This document shows, piece after piece, positions 1 through 8,915 of a stretch of 64,000 nt of DNA; the stretch's first letter is position 1; every line of letters starts with the position of its first letter. Origin of the DNA: an uncultured Eubacteriales bacterium (GTDB taxonomy: Bacteria; Bacillota; Clostridia; Lachnospirales; Lachnospiraceae); assembly GCA_949292785.1 (NCBI GenBank), contig CASFBK010000016.1:1-64000 (forward strand). Direction: 5' to 3'. The notes under the pieces were generated by a model, which was given only the letters and a program-made list of their open reading frames with translations, did no database searches and had not been told where the DNA came from. The position numbers and the translations under genes were made by a program.

Positions 1-54
1 CACTGTTCAGTTATCAAGGTTTCTGTTTTTGCTGTCTCAAGCGACAACTTCTAT

Positions 55-83
55 ATCTTATCACAGTCATTCGCTCTTGTCAA
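55..83 (-). promoter_or_regulatory. Proximal strong promoter, probably rRNA operon
   Basis: On the minus strand a perfect -35 TTGACA (78-83) is followed by a 17-nt spacer and the -10 TAAGAT (55-60). Transcription would leave the window at the left edge. The leader (1-54) ends in a stretch like the conserved leader/spacer found around rRNA genes in Lachnospiraceae (AACTGAACAGTG). That an rRNA operon follows is inferred; no rRNA gene lies inside the window. Confidence 0.65.
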
Positions 84-182
84 CAACTTTTTTATTTTTC
101 TTGTAATTTTTTGTCTTATCCGAATTATTATTCTGCAACAAATCTTTACATTTTTTTATCGCCGTTCTTAGCGACGAATGTT

Positions 183-211
183 ATCTTATCACGTTTGTCG
201 TTCAGTGTCAA
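183..211 (-). promoter_or_regulatory. Distal tandem promoter, probably rRNA operon
   Basis: A second minus-strand promoter has the same hexamers as the proximal one: TTGACA (206-211), 17-nt spacer, TAAGAT (183-188). GTCGCT occurs downstream of both -10 boxes. Two matched promoters about 128 bp apart with AT-rich flanks are typical of rRNA operons. The stretch 1-283 holds no gene. Confidence 0.62.
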
Positions 212-283
212 CAAATTTTTGCGAGAAAAATATAGTAAGTTTTTACTTCCATTTTCAAGAAATTGTTTGAATTGTCTGTATTT

Positions 284-1051
284 TTAATAAGCCATTACCT
301 CATATCCATCTTCCGTTACTGCCACCATAATTTCCCACTGGGCAGACAGTTTTCCATCCATCGTATATACAGTCCAGTTATTATTTCCATCAATATATAT
401 TTCATCTGTGCCCTGGTTCACCATTGGCTCTATGGTAAATACCATTCCCGGTTGAAATACCGCTCCGGTTCCTGCTTTTGATACAAAGCTTACATATGGT
501 TCTTCGTGAAACTCAATTCCAACGCCATGTCCGCCAATCTGACGCACTACCGTATATCCATGCTGTAAGGCATACTTATGTACTGCATTTCCCATTGTTC
601 CAAAACAATTTCCGGGATATACCTGTTTCAATCCCTCAATCATAGCCTCTTTTGTAACTTCTACCAGCTTTTTCGCTTCTTCCGACACGTTTCCAATGCA
701 GAACATTCTAGAAGAATCTGAAAAATAATCATTGTATATCGTAGAGACATCTACATTTATGATATCTCCTTCTTTTAAAATTACGTCTTCACTTGGTATT
801 CCATGACACACCTGACTGTTGACAGAGGTACATACGCTCTTGGGAAATCCCTGATAATTTAGTGGAGCCGGAATTCCACCTAATCGCTTCGTTGTTTCAT
901 ACACAATGCGGTCCACCTCTTCTGTTGTCATTCCTGCCTGAATCTTTTGTGCTACGGTATCCAGAATCTCAATATTTCGTTTTCCACTTTCACGGATTCC
1001 TTCTAATTGCTCTATTGTTTTAATAATAATGTGTGGTTTTCGTAATCTCAT
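284..1051 (-). CDS. map: Methionine aminopeptidase, type I
   Basis: Removes the initiator methionine from nascent cytosolic proteins and needs two divalent metal ions. The protein is 255 aa, the usual type I length. All five metal ligands are visible: Asp101, Asp112, His175 (GGHGVG), Glu208 (FTIEP) and Glu240. His83 and His182 match the conserved substrate-site histidines. The usual Glu-His pair near the C-terminus reads Glu-Ile here; the ligand Glu is kept. Start is ATG after a purine-rich site. It stands alone, between deoC upstream and the putative rRNA promoters downstream. Identification is firm. Confidence 0.95.
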   Translation of the reverse strand: MRLRKPHIIIKTIEQLEGIRESGKRNIEILDTVAQKIQAGMTTEEVDRIVYETTKRLGGIPAPLNYQGFPKSVCTSVNSQVCHGIPSEDVILKEGDIINVDVSTIYNDYFSDSSRMFCIGNVSEEAKKLVEVTKEAMIEGLKQVYPGNCFGTMGNAVHKYALQHGYTVVRQIGGHGVGIEFHEEPYVSFVSKAGTGAVFQPGMVFTIEPMVNQGTDEIYIDGNNNWTVYTMDGKLSAQWEIMVAVTEDGYEVMAY

Positions 1052-1143
1052 TGTTTCTTCTTCTCTTTTCCATATATAATAGTATCTTATTTTTCTTCGT
1101 AGCTATTATACTACTTTTTTCTATCATGTGAAGCAAAAACTAT

Positions 1144-1809
1144 CTAATATCCGCCAGCCTGCTCATTTTTGGCAAGCTTTACAATACGGCTGGTTCCAAG
1201 ACGGCTTGCTCCCAGAGAAATAAATTCTTCCGCATCTGCAAAAGAGGAAATTCCTCCTGCTGCCTTTATCTTTACTTCTTTTCCAACATGCTCTGCAAAT
1301 AATTTTACATCTTCAAAGGTAGCTCCTGCGGTGGAAAATCCGGTAGAAGTCTTAATATAGTCTGCTCCTGCTTTTGTAACTACTTCACACATTTTTGTTT
1401 TCTCTTCTTCTGTAAGCAGGCAGGTCTCGATAATTACCTTTAATATTTTGTCTTGGCAGGCTGATTTTAGTGTACGGATTTCCTGTTCTATCAAATCAAA
1501 CCGCTTGTCCTTGACCCAGCCAAGATTAATGACCATATCGATTTCTGCCGCACCATTTGCAATGGCATCTTTTGTCTCAAACTCTTTTACGGCAGTCGTA
1601 TTATATCCATTGGGAAAGCCGATTACGGTACATACCGCCATCTTTTCTCCCAGATATTCATGTGCCTGTTTTACATAAGAAGGCGGGATGCATACGGATG
1701 CGGTGCCAAAATCAACTGCATCATCACATATCTGCTTGATTTCTTCCCAGGTTGCTGTCTGTGTCAATAATGTATGGTCTACCTTTGAAAAAATTTCCTG
1801 TTTTTCCAT
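1144..1809 (-). CDS. deoC: Deoxyribose-phosphate aldolase
   Basis: Cleaves 2-deoxyribose-5-phosphate to glyceraldehyde-3-phosphate and acetaldehyde in deoxynucleoside catabolism. At 221 aa it has the usual length. The Schiff-base lysine is Lys153 in YIKTSTGFS; Asp92 and Lys182 (IKAAGG) match the proton-relay residues. I chose the ATG at 1809 because AGGAGG lies directly upstream; a TTG 21 bases further upstream would sit before that site. No other deo genes (pentomutase, phosphorylase) are adjacent, so here it is a stand-alone gene between map and radA. Confidence 0.95.
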   Translation of the reverse strand: MEKQEIFSKVDHTLLTQTATWEEIKQICDDAVDFGTASVCIPPSYVKQAHEYLGEKMAVCTVIGFPNGYNTTAVKEFETKDAIANGAAEIDMVINLGWVKDKRFDLIEQEIRTLKSACQDKILKVIIETCLLTEEEKTKMCEVVTKAGADYIKTSTGFSTAGATFEDVKLFAEHVGKEVKIKAAGGISSFADAEEFISLGASRLGTSRIVKLAKNEQAGGY

Positions 1810-1900
1810 AGTTTCCTCCTGTTTTCTCAATTCCAGCTATCAATACAATATGCTCTGAAATTCTGTTTCTATAACATTCTGTTTCTGTTACATTCTGCTT

Positions 1901-3271
1901 CTATGACATTCTGCTGATTGCTTCCTGTATATTTTCTACTCCGATGATTTTAATTCCTTTGGTATCTGTAAGTCCCGGTACACATACCTTTGGCAGAATA
2001 CACGCGGTAAATCCCAGCTTCCTTGCCTCTGCCACACGCTGCTGTGCCATATTGACTGCCCGGACTTCTCCGCTTAATCCTACCTCACCAAAGCAGATTG
2101 TTTTTTCATCAATGGGTCTGTCACGGAAACTGGATGCCAATGCCATAACTATTCCAAGGTCGATTGCAGGTTCACTCATCCGGATACCGCCTGCAATATT
2201 GACGTATGCATCGCAGTTTGATAAAGAAAGCCCGGCGCGCTTTTCTAATACTGCCATCAAAAGATTGACGCGGTTTAAGTCTGTTCCTGCCGCGGTTCTT
2301 CTGGGGATTCCAAAGCTGCTGTGACACACTAATGCCTGAACCTCCAATAATACCGGTCTGGTTCCCTCCATGGAACATGCCACAACGGAACCAGACGCCC
2401 CTTCGGGTTTTCCATTCAGCATAAATTCCGACGGATTTTCCACCTCACGCAAGCCTTCTTCACACATTTCAAAGACGCCGATTTCATTGGTGGAGCCAAA
2501 ACGATTCTTGACTCCCCGCAAAATACGATAGGCTGCATGCCGGTCTCCTTCGAAATAAAGTACCGTATCCACCATATGCTCCAGCACGCGGGGGCCTGCT
2601 ACCACCCCCTCCTTGGTCACATGGCCAACGATGAATACCGTAACTCCCATTCCTTTTGCAATCTGCATCAAACGTCCAGTGGATTCTCTTACCTGTGAAA
2701 CACTTCCCGGAGCAGAACTTACTTCTTCATTGTACATCGTCTGAATGGAGTCAATGATTACCACACTTGGCTTCTGCCTTTCAATGACCTGTCCAATCCG
2801 TTCCAGATTAGTCTCACACAACAACTGAAGGTTATCGGAAAAAGTCCCGATTCGTTCTGCACGCATTTTAATTTGCTGCAAGGATTCTTCTCCGGAAACA
2901 TACAATACGCTCATGGTATCGGAAAGATTACGGCACACCTGAAGCAGCAGAGTAGACTTTCCGATTCCCGGGTCACCGCCTACTAATATCATAGAACCCG
3001 GTACGATTCCTCCGCCCAGTACCCGGTCTAATTCCGGGAACCTGGTCCTCATCCGTTCCTTTTCCTGCATATCAATTTCTGACAGTTTATAGGACTTTAA
3101 GTCCTGATTGCCGCCTGCTACACTTTTCAGCTTTCCCGCAGTCTTTTTCTCTACTGTTTCTTCTACAAATGTATTCCACTCTCTGCATCCCGGGCATTGT
3201 CCCATCCACTTGGATGACTCATATCCACAAGACTGGCAGAAATACACTGTAACATTTTTCCCCTTTGCCAT
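1901..3271 (-). CDS. radA: DNA repair protein RadA
   Basis: RadA (Sms) is a RecA-related, DnaB-like ATPase that helps branch migration during recombinational repair. The 456-aa protein shows all family marks in order: an N-terminal zinc finger (Cys12, Cys15, Cys26, Cys29), Walker A GGDPGIGKST (about 98-107), the RadA-specific KNRFGS motif (255-260), and a C-terminal Lon-protease-like domain. Start ATG has AGGAGG seven bases upstream. It could be co-transcribed with deoC downstream (gap about 90 nt). Confidence 0.96.
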   Translation of the reverse strand: MAKGKNVTVYFCQSCGYESSKWMGQCPGCREWNTFVEETVEKKTAGKLKSVAGGNQDLKSYKLSEIDMQEKERMRTRFPELDRVLGGGIVPGSMILVGGDPGIGKSTLLLQVCRNLSDTMSVLYVSGEESLQQIKMRAERIGTFSDNLQLLCETNLERIGQVIERQKPSVVIIDSIQTMYNEEVSSAPGSVSQVRESTGRLMQIAKGMGVTVFIVGHVTKEGVVAGPRVLEHMVDTVLYFEGDRHAAYRILRGVKNRFGSTNEIGVFEMCEEGLREVENPSEFMLNGKPEGASGSVVACSMEGTRPVLLEVQALVCHSSFGIPRRTAAGTDLNRVNLLMAVLEKRAGLSLSNCDAYVNIAGGIRMSEPAIDLGIVMALASSFRDRPIDEKTICFGEVGLSGEVRAVNMAQQRVAEARKLGFTACILPKVCVPGLTDTKGIKIIGVENIQEAISRMS

Positions 3272-3342
3272 TCATTTCCTCCTAAATCAAATAAAATTCC
3301 GTTTGCAAAATTCTCTGTACAAAAATAAGGGCTGTTGCCACG

Positions 3343-3374
3343 AAATAAGGGCTGTTGCAATACACAACAACCCC
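3343..3374 (-). terminator. Imperfect terminator with duplicated 3' arm
   Basis: Downstream of the 138-aa gene, the minus strand reads a GGGGTTGTTG arm, a short loop and a GCAACAGCCC arm followed by TTATTT. The 3' arm plus T-tract (about 16 bp) is repeated in direct orientation 20 bp further on (3323-3338 and 3343-3358 on the plus strand). It separates this gene from radA. Confidence 0.5.
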
Positions 3375-3393
3375 GTTTCTTTCTCTTTTATTG

Positions 3394-3810
3394 CTATTCA
3401 GCTGTCTTTTCAATCTTAACGCTTACCGGTGTGCCTTCGTTGAGCTCTACGCTTAAGTTCAGCTTGCCACCAAGATTTGTCTTCATTTGTCCTACATTTA
3501 CGTCATCTACAAATACCTGGTATTCTGCTTCATCTTCTAACTCCAACGTAATCTGTGCGTCTTCTGTTCCTTCTACTTCAAACGCCACACCTGTGTCTGT
3601 TGCCTGCAGCTGGTGTACTGCGGTTCCCGGTACGGACTCATATACGAACATTCCATTTTTTTCTAACTTGGTAATCTCTTTAAATGTCTTTACCTTATAT
3701 AAGTCTCCGCTGAACTCAAAATTCTCCACCTTTGATTTAGATGCCAATGCATAATTACCAAAACTGATAGCTCCGTTCTCTGTACGAATCAGTTCTTCTA
3801 TTACAGCCAT
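3394..3810 (-). CDS. Conserved hypothetical protein (often labelled endosialidase)
   Basis: A 138-aa cytosolic protein starting MAVIEELIRTENG, with AGGAGG eight bases before the ATG at 3810; a longer in-frame reading to 3867 bypasses this site and is not favoured. It has no signal peptide or membrane segment. The second half is rich in alternating beta-like segments and acidic residues (ELEDEAEYQVFVDD). From memory, homologues are common in Lachnospiraceae and carry the label endosialidase, but I see no sialidase motif. Function is unknown. It is the next gene after clpC, about 90 nt downstream. Confidence 0.8.
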   Translation of the reverse strand: MAVIEELIRTENGAISFGNYALASKSKVENFEFSGDLYKVKTFKEITKLEKNGMFVYESVPGTAVHQLQATDTGVAFEVEGTEDAQITLELEDEAEYQVFVDDVNVGQMKTNLGGKLNLSVELNEGTPVSVKIEKTAE

Positions 3811-3897
3811 TTTATTATCCTCCTGTTGACAAATGTTCCTTTGTCCTACGTTCTTTTTATATCTCACATTATATAATAGTTTCTGTATTTTTTCCAG

Positions 3898-6345
3898 CTA
3901 TATTTTCACAAATGCAATTTCTTTTTTCCGTAAAACCACATTTACCGTATCCTGCGCTTTTACCCTGCCTGCCAGCACTTCTTCTGCCAGTCCGTCTTCA
4001 ATTTTGCTCTGTATCATACGACGTAACGGACGTGCTCCATATTTCGGGTCATAAGCCTTTTCTACAATATAGTTTTTTACTCCGGAAGTGATATTTAACG
4101 TAATTCCCATCTGGCTCTGACAACGATTAATTAACGTCTTGCTCAACAAGGTTACGATTTTCTTCATATCTTCCTTGGTCAGTGCATGGAATACAATGGT
4201 CTCATCAATACGATTTAAGAATTCCGGCTTGAAAATTCTACGCACTTCTTCCATAACACCATTTTTCATTAAATCATAATTGTGCTTCGCATCATCCACA
4301 GAAGCAAATCCCAAGCGCTTTGGCTCAATAATGGACTGCGCCCCTGCATTGGATGTCATAATGATAATCGTGTTCTTAAAGTCCACTTTCCGCCCCTGTG
4401 CATCGGTAATATGACCATCATCCAATACCTGAAGCAAAATGTTGAACACATCGGGATGTGCTTTTTCGATTTCGTCAAATAAAATCACGGAATATGGATT
4501 ACGTCTTACCTTTTCACTTAACTGTCCGCCCTCTTCATATCCCACATATCCGGGCGGAGAACCAATCATTTTCGAAACGCTGTGTTTTTCCATGTATTCG
4601 GACATATCTACCCGAATCATAGCACTTTCTGTTCCAAACATAGCTTCTGCGAGAGCCTTGGATATCTCGGTCTTTCCCACACCGGTAGGTCCTAAAAACA
4701 GGAAAGAACCTATCGGACGATTGGGGTCTTTTAATCCGACTCTTCCACGGCGTACTGCCTTTGCCACTGCATTGACCGCTTCTTCCTGTCCTACCACACG
4801 CTTGTGAAGTACCGATTCCAATTTCTTCAGTTTCGCGGTTTCTTCTTCTGCCAGTTTTTTTACCGGAATTTTAGTCCACTGAGATACTACCTCTGCAATT
4901 TCATTTTCTCCCACCTGAGGCTTTTTCCGTCTGGAATCTTTTCCAGCCTTTTGGCGCAGCTTCTCGTACTGCTCTTCGCATTCTTCTTTTTCACTTTTCA
5001 ATCTGGAGGCTTCGGCTAAGTCCATCTGCTGTACTGCCTGCTCTAATTCTTCCTCCATTTCCCGAATCTGCATCTGCAACTCCTGTAATGGTGCTGCAGC
5101 CTTTACGCCCTCTAAGCGCACCTTTGCCGCAGCTTCATCCATCAGGTCAATGGCTTTGTCCGGCAAAAACCGGTCCGAAATATACCGTTCGGATAACTTT
5201 ACTGCTGCCTGCAAGCCCTCATCGGTAATCTTTACCTGATGATGTTTTTCGTATAAACCGCGTAGCCCTTCGAGAATCTTTATGGTCTCTTCCGTGGATG
5301 GTTCTTCTACCATGACTGGCTGAAAACGTCGCTCTAATGCTGCGTCCTTCTCAATGTACTTGCGATATTCTTCTACTGTGGTTGCTCCAATCAGTTGAAG
5401 CTCTCCTCTTGCAAGATATGGCTTTAATATATTGGATGCATCCATAGCGCCCTCTGCGCCGCCTGCACCAATAATGGTGTGAAGCTCATCTAAAAACAGC
5501 AGAATGTTTCCGGCTGCTACCACTTCCCGAATTACTTTCTTAATACGTTCTTCAAATTCTCCACGATACTTAGAACCTGCTATCATGCTGGATAAGTCCA
5601 GTGTTACCACACGTTTTCCTGCGACGGAATCCGGTACTACGCCCATGGCAATCTGTTGTGCGAGTCCCTCGGCAATGGCTGTCTTTCCCACTCCCGGTTC
5701 CCCAATCAGACATGGATTATTCTTTCCTCTCCGGCTTAATATCTGAATGACCCGGCGTATCTCCTGTTCTCTTCCTATCACCGGGTCCATCTGCCCTTCC
5801 TGCGCCAGTTTTGTCAAATCTCTGGAAAACTGATCCAGTACCGGAGTTGCCTCCAGATTTTTCTTTCTGGACTTTGCAGACTTTAAGTCTTCTTTCGAAA
5901 AGCTTCCCTCTTCTCCCATGGCAACCAGTAAATCAATATATAACTTCTGTAAATTGATTCCCATGGTATTTAAAAGCCGCACTGCCGCGGATTCATTTTC
6001 CTTTAAGATTGCCAAAAGAAGGTGTTCTGTTCCGATTTCTTCACTACGGAAACGCTCCGCCTCCTTTCCGGCATTTTCCAACACATTTTCTGTCCTTGGG
6101 GAATATCCGTCCTGGTCTAATACCAATATGTCTTCTCCCGGTGCAATCAGGTTTTGTATTAGCTCTAACAGCTTCTCTTCCTCTACCTTATTTTCCATTA
6201 AAACCTGTGCTGCCACTCCTGTTTTTTCCTGAATAAGTCCAAGTAAAATATGCTCTGTTCCGATATAATTATGATGCATCTTTTGTGACAAACGTGCAGC
6301 TAGTTCCAGTGCTTTTCTGGCTTTCTGCGTATACTGTTTCTGCAT
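3898..6345 (-). CDS. clpC: ATP-dependent Clp protease ATPase subunit ClpC
   Basis: Hsp100 unfoldase that feeds substrates to ClpP. The 815-aa protein has the two N-terminal Clp repeats (1-145), AAA module D1 with Walker A GEPGVGKT (215-222), a middle coiled-coil domain of ClpC size (about 400-480), and AAA module D2 with GPTGVGKT. The start is the ATG at 6345 with AGGAGG upstream; that site overlaps the stop codon of the GntR-family gene (6356-6358), so the two genes are translationally linked. In Bacilli clpC follows ctsR-mcsA-mcsB; none of those is present here. Confidence 0.96.
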   Translation of the reverse strand: MQKQYTQKARKALELAARLSQKMHHNYIGTEHILLGLIQEKTGVAAQVLMENKVEEEKLLELIQNLIAPGEDILVLDQDGYSPRTENVLENAGKEAERFRSEEIGTEHLLLAILKENESAAVRLLNTMGINLQKLYIDLLVAMGEEGSFSKEDLKSAKSRKKNLEATPVLDQFSRDLTKLAQEGQMDPVIGREQEIRRVIQILSRRGKNNPCLIGEPGVGKTAIAEGLAQQIAMGVVPDSVAGKRVVTLDLSSMIAGSKYRGEFEERIKKVIREVVAAGNILLFLDELHTIIGAGGAEGAMDASNILKPYLARGELQLIGATTVEEYRKYIEKDAALERRFQPVMVEEPSTEETIKILEGLRGLYEKHHQVKITDEGLQAAVKLSERYISDRFLPDKAIDLMDEAAAKVRLEGVKAAAPLQELQMQIREMEEELEQAVQQMDLAEASRLKSEKEECEEQYEKLRQKAGKDSRRKKPQVGENEIAEVVSQWTKIPVKKLAEEETAKLKKLESVLHKRVVGQEEAVNAVAKAVRRGRVGLKDPNRPIGSFLFLGPTGVGKTEISKALAEAMFGTESAMIRVDMSEYMEKHSVSKMIGSPPGYVGYEEGGQLSEKVRRNPYSVILFDEIEKAHPDVFNILLQVLDDGHITDAQGRKVDFKNTIIIMTSNAGAQSIIEPKRLGFASVDDAKHNYDLMKNGVMEEVRRIFKPEFLNRIDETIVFHALTKEDMKKIVTLLSKTLINRCQSQMGITLNITSGVKNYIVEKAYDPKYGARPLRRMIQSKIEDGLAEEVLAGRVKAQDTVNVVLRKKEIAFVKI

Positions 6346-6355
6346 TGCTGTCCTC

Positions 6356-6724
6356 CTAATAATCTTCTTCAAATATTTCGTCTATCAACGCATGTACTTC
6401 TTCCTGTGAAATATTCTTACATACTGCTTTCGCCAAAATCACCCGCAAAGTCGCCTTCATCTCCTGTATTGCCTGTGCTTTTCCCTCTTCTAAAAAAATC
6501 ACAGCTCCGTTTCTTCGGTCCAGCTTAATAAAACCTTCCTGGCGCAATACATGATATGCTTTATTTACTGTATGCATATTAATTCCAATACTTTCTGCCA
6601 GTTGGCGTACCGAAGGAAGGGACTCTCCCTCCTGGTACTGATTCGTTGCTATTCCAAATACAATCTGATTGCGCAGCTGCATATAAATAGCCTCATCACT
6701 ATTAAAATCAATTTCTATATACAT
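6356..6724 (-). CDS. GntR-family (YtrA-like) transcriptional regulator
   Basis: A 122-aa regulator with an N-terminal winged helix (about 10-75; the PSVRQLAESIGINMHTVNKAY segment is the recognition region) and a short C-terminal helical tail, the layout of the YtrA subgroup that lacks a large effector domain. SD AAAAGGTGATACT precedes the ATG. Its stop codon overlaps the clpC ribosome binding site, so it is in an operon with clpC. It may control that operon in place of CtsR; this is inferred from position only. Confidence 0.88.
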   Translation of the reverse strand: MYIEIDFNSDEAIYMQLRNQIVFGIATNQYQEGESLPSVRQLAESIGINMHTVNKAYHVLRQEGFIKLDRRNGAVIFLEEGKAQAIQEMKATLRVILAKAVCKNISQEEVHALIDEIFEEDY

Positions 6725-6735
6725 AGTATCACCTT

Positions 6736-8421
6736 TTACAGATCATCTAAATCGATTACTTCAAAATCGTCCTTTTCTTCTACTTCTTTTTCCGGCGCTT
6801 TCTTTTCCGGCTTTCTTTCCGGCTTTTTCTCCGGTTTCTTTTCTACTTCTTTTTCTTCCCAATCCACTTCTTTTTGGGACTTTTTCTTCCATAATCCACG
6901 CTTTGGCTTCTCTTCTTCCGGTTCCTCTGTAAGTTCTTCCTCCAGCGCTTCCGGTTCGTCTGCTTTCTTGCGGAATCTCTTTGGCACTTCCTTAAAGTCG
7001 TCTTCCCATTCATCCTCATCTTTTCCTCTGCGAAGAAACAGATTTACAATGATGACAACCAGAACTGCTATGATAAAAATCAATACCGCTATGGTCTTTC
7101 TTGCAAAGCTTTTCTCACTGGTATATTGCTCGTTTAATTTATCATATGAATTCTGCATACTCTTCATGTCAGCATTGAGCGCTTCTTCATCTACAGAGGT
7201 TCCTTCGCTCTGCTGCGTATAACGCTGGAGGGTTCCTTCGCTCTTATCATACTGATACCATCCTATATTTCCTGTATTATTGATGGCATATACCAGATAA
7301 AAATCGCTCAGGCTCGGTTCCTGATTTCCATATGCCTGCACTGCTCCATACTCACCAATCTCTACCATAGATGCAGCATACTGTTCCGATACTTCTGCAT
7401 CCGCAGGTGGATTCAATATAATATAATAACCGTTTCCCATCTCGACCTTGGCAAACTGATAGATATTACCACTTTGCGCTTCGTAAACTGCCAGTGTATT
7501 TTTCACTTCTGTATCAGGGGTAGTAAGATATACCAAGACTACATCTCCCATATTAAACTGTAATGCTTCTACTTCCTGCCCCATGCAGTTGATTGTCGTT
7601 TTAGTGAAATCCTCCGGTACCCTGTCTGCCGGAATCGTTGCTGCCAGATGAAATTCTTTACCATTGAGAGTTATGACTCCAGCTTCCTCTTCCCCTGTTC
7701 CATCTGTCGGTTCCTCTTCCTGCGGTTGCTCAGCAGTACCACCCTTGGTTACTACAATTTTATAAGTTGCTTTTGCACCATTTTCTGCTTTTACAACTAT
7801 ACTAATGGTATTGCTTCCCTCTTTCAGATTGGTATTTCCGGTAATAGACTCTATGGTTGCTTTTGCATTAGACGGCTTTGCATCTACCGAAACTTCTGTC
7901 ACATCTGAAGCTACCGTTGCAGTATAACTGGTGGTATTGTATTGAAAAGCAGGAGACAATGTTCCTGGTGAAATCTTCAGGGAGGAAAGACTGTTGTCAC
8001 CTGACTGAGCTACTGCAACAGTTCCATCAGTGACCGTAAGCGTAGTTCCTCCTGCAGTCAATCCATCAGAACCGCTTACGGAAACAGACGCACTTCCTGC
8101 TGCTGTTGCTTTCAGTGTAATGGAAGCCCTTGCTGCTGATACTTCCACACTTCCGCCCTCGCCACCAGAGTATTCGGAGTCACTGCAGCTTACAAAGGAC
8201 AGTTTACTGCTGTCATACTGAAAGCCCAATGTGGTGGAGACCTGTTCTCCATTTTCATTTTGTGCCGTTGCCGTTACTGTTACGGTATCTCCTATATTCA
8301 AGCTTGAGGCAGATACTGCTACCACTACCTTTCCACTGGCATACGCCGGCATGATAGGCAGTATCACAATCGCCATTATAATTCCCATTATAAGTCCTAA
8401 ATATTTTTTCAAACCTTTCAT
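6736..8421 (-). CDS. Membrane-anchored surface protein with cohesin-like and cadherin-like domains
   Basis: A 561-aa protein. Residues 1-28 are a signal peptide ending AYA. Residues about 30-130 resemble a cohesin/Ig-like beta-sandwich (VVVAVSASSLNIGDTVTVTA). Residues about 145-226 match the cadherin-like beta-sandwich family PF12733 (LSSLKISPGTLSP...YNTTSYTATV). Then comes a domain of about 150 residues of unknown type, a TM helix (about 443-463), and a highly charged cytosolic tail of about 98 residues with repeated Lys-Pro-Glu-Lys motifs. Role unknown; probably a surface sensor or adhesion protein. It ends 11 bases before the GntR gene. Confidence 0.8.
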   Translation of the reverse strand: MKGLKKYLGLIMGIIMAIVILPIMPAYASGKVVVAVSASSLNIGDTVTVTATAQNENGEQVSTTLGFQYDSSKLSFVSCSDSEYSGGEGGSVEVSAARASITLKATAAGSASVSVSGSDGLTAGGTTLTVTDGTVAVAQSGDNSLSSLKISPGTLSPAFQYNTTSYTATVASDVTEVSVDAKPSNAKATIESITGNTNLKEGSNTISIVVKAENGAKATYKIVVTKGGTAEQPQEEEPTDGTGEEEAGVITLNGKEFHLAATIPADRVPEDFTKTTINCMGQEVEALQFNMGDVVLVYLTTPDTEVKNTLAVYEAQSGNIYQFAKVEMGNGYYIILNPPADAEVSEQYAASMVEIGEYGAVQAYGNQEPSLSDFYLVYAINNTGNIGWYQYDKSEGTLQRYTQQSEGTSVDEEALNADMKSMQNSYDKLNEQYTSEKSFARKTIAVLIFIIAVLVVIIVNLFLRRGKDEDEWEDDFKEVPKRFRKKADEPEALEEELTEEPEEEKPKRGLWKKKSQKEVDWEEKEVEKKPEKKPERKPEKKAPEKEVEEKDDFEVIDLDDL

Positions 8422-8589
8422 TATACTGCTCCTTTCTTTATCTATCTATTATAAATTTTATCCCTATCCTTCGATATATAATCGCCCACTTTCACTTAGT
8501 AACATTATAGTTTTTTCTGTCTATTATTGTCAAGGCTTATCCTCTAAATATTGTGTATTCTCGACATTTTAAACTAGATATAGAAAAAG

Positions 8590-8615
8590 GGACAGTCCTA
8601 ATAATACGACTGTCC
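8590..8615 (-). terminator. Terminator of the opp operon
   Basis: On the minus strand an 8-bp perfect stem GGACAGTC / GACTGTCC with a 10-nt loop is followed by CTTTTTC. It follows the 92-aa gene that closes the opp operon. Confidence 0.8.
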
Positions 8616-8636
8616 TCTTCTATGAAAAACATATAT

Positions 8637-8915
8637 TTACGAAAACCATACATTGATACAGAACATCAAAAACAAAAACATAGCCCCAATAAAAATGAGT
8701 CCGATGACCAGTCCGGCTGCCGTAGCACTAACAATCATACGTCTGGTCTCCTGCTTTGTCAGCGGTTCTTCCTGCAGGTATGGATTTTCTTGCTGTTCTT
8801 TTTCCCGTTCCCCGGGTTCCTTACGAAGCTCTGCTAACTCTTTTTCCTGATTTGCCAGTAATTCCTCTACATAACGGTCCTTCGAGTTAAAGCCTCCGAA
8901 TTGCCACCTAGTCAT
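8637..8915 (-). CDS. Small single-TM hypothetical protein
   Basis: A 92-aa protein: a charged N-terminal half rich in Glu and Lys (likely coiled coil, residues about 13-50) and one C-terminal TM helix (about 62-88). It overlaps the 3' end of oppF by 8 bases and is followed by a terminator, so it is the last gene of the opp operon. I do not recognise a family. It could be an accessory membrane protein of the transporter, but only the position suggests this. Confidence 0.65.
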   Translation of the reverse strand: MTRWQFGGFNSKDRYVEELLANQEKELAELRKEPGEREKEQQENPYLQEEPLTKQETRRMIVSATAAGLVIGLIFIGAMFLFLMFCINVWFS

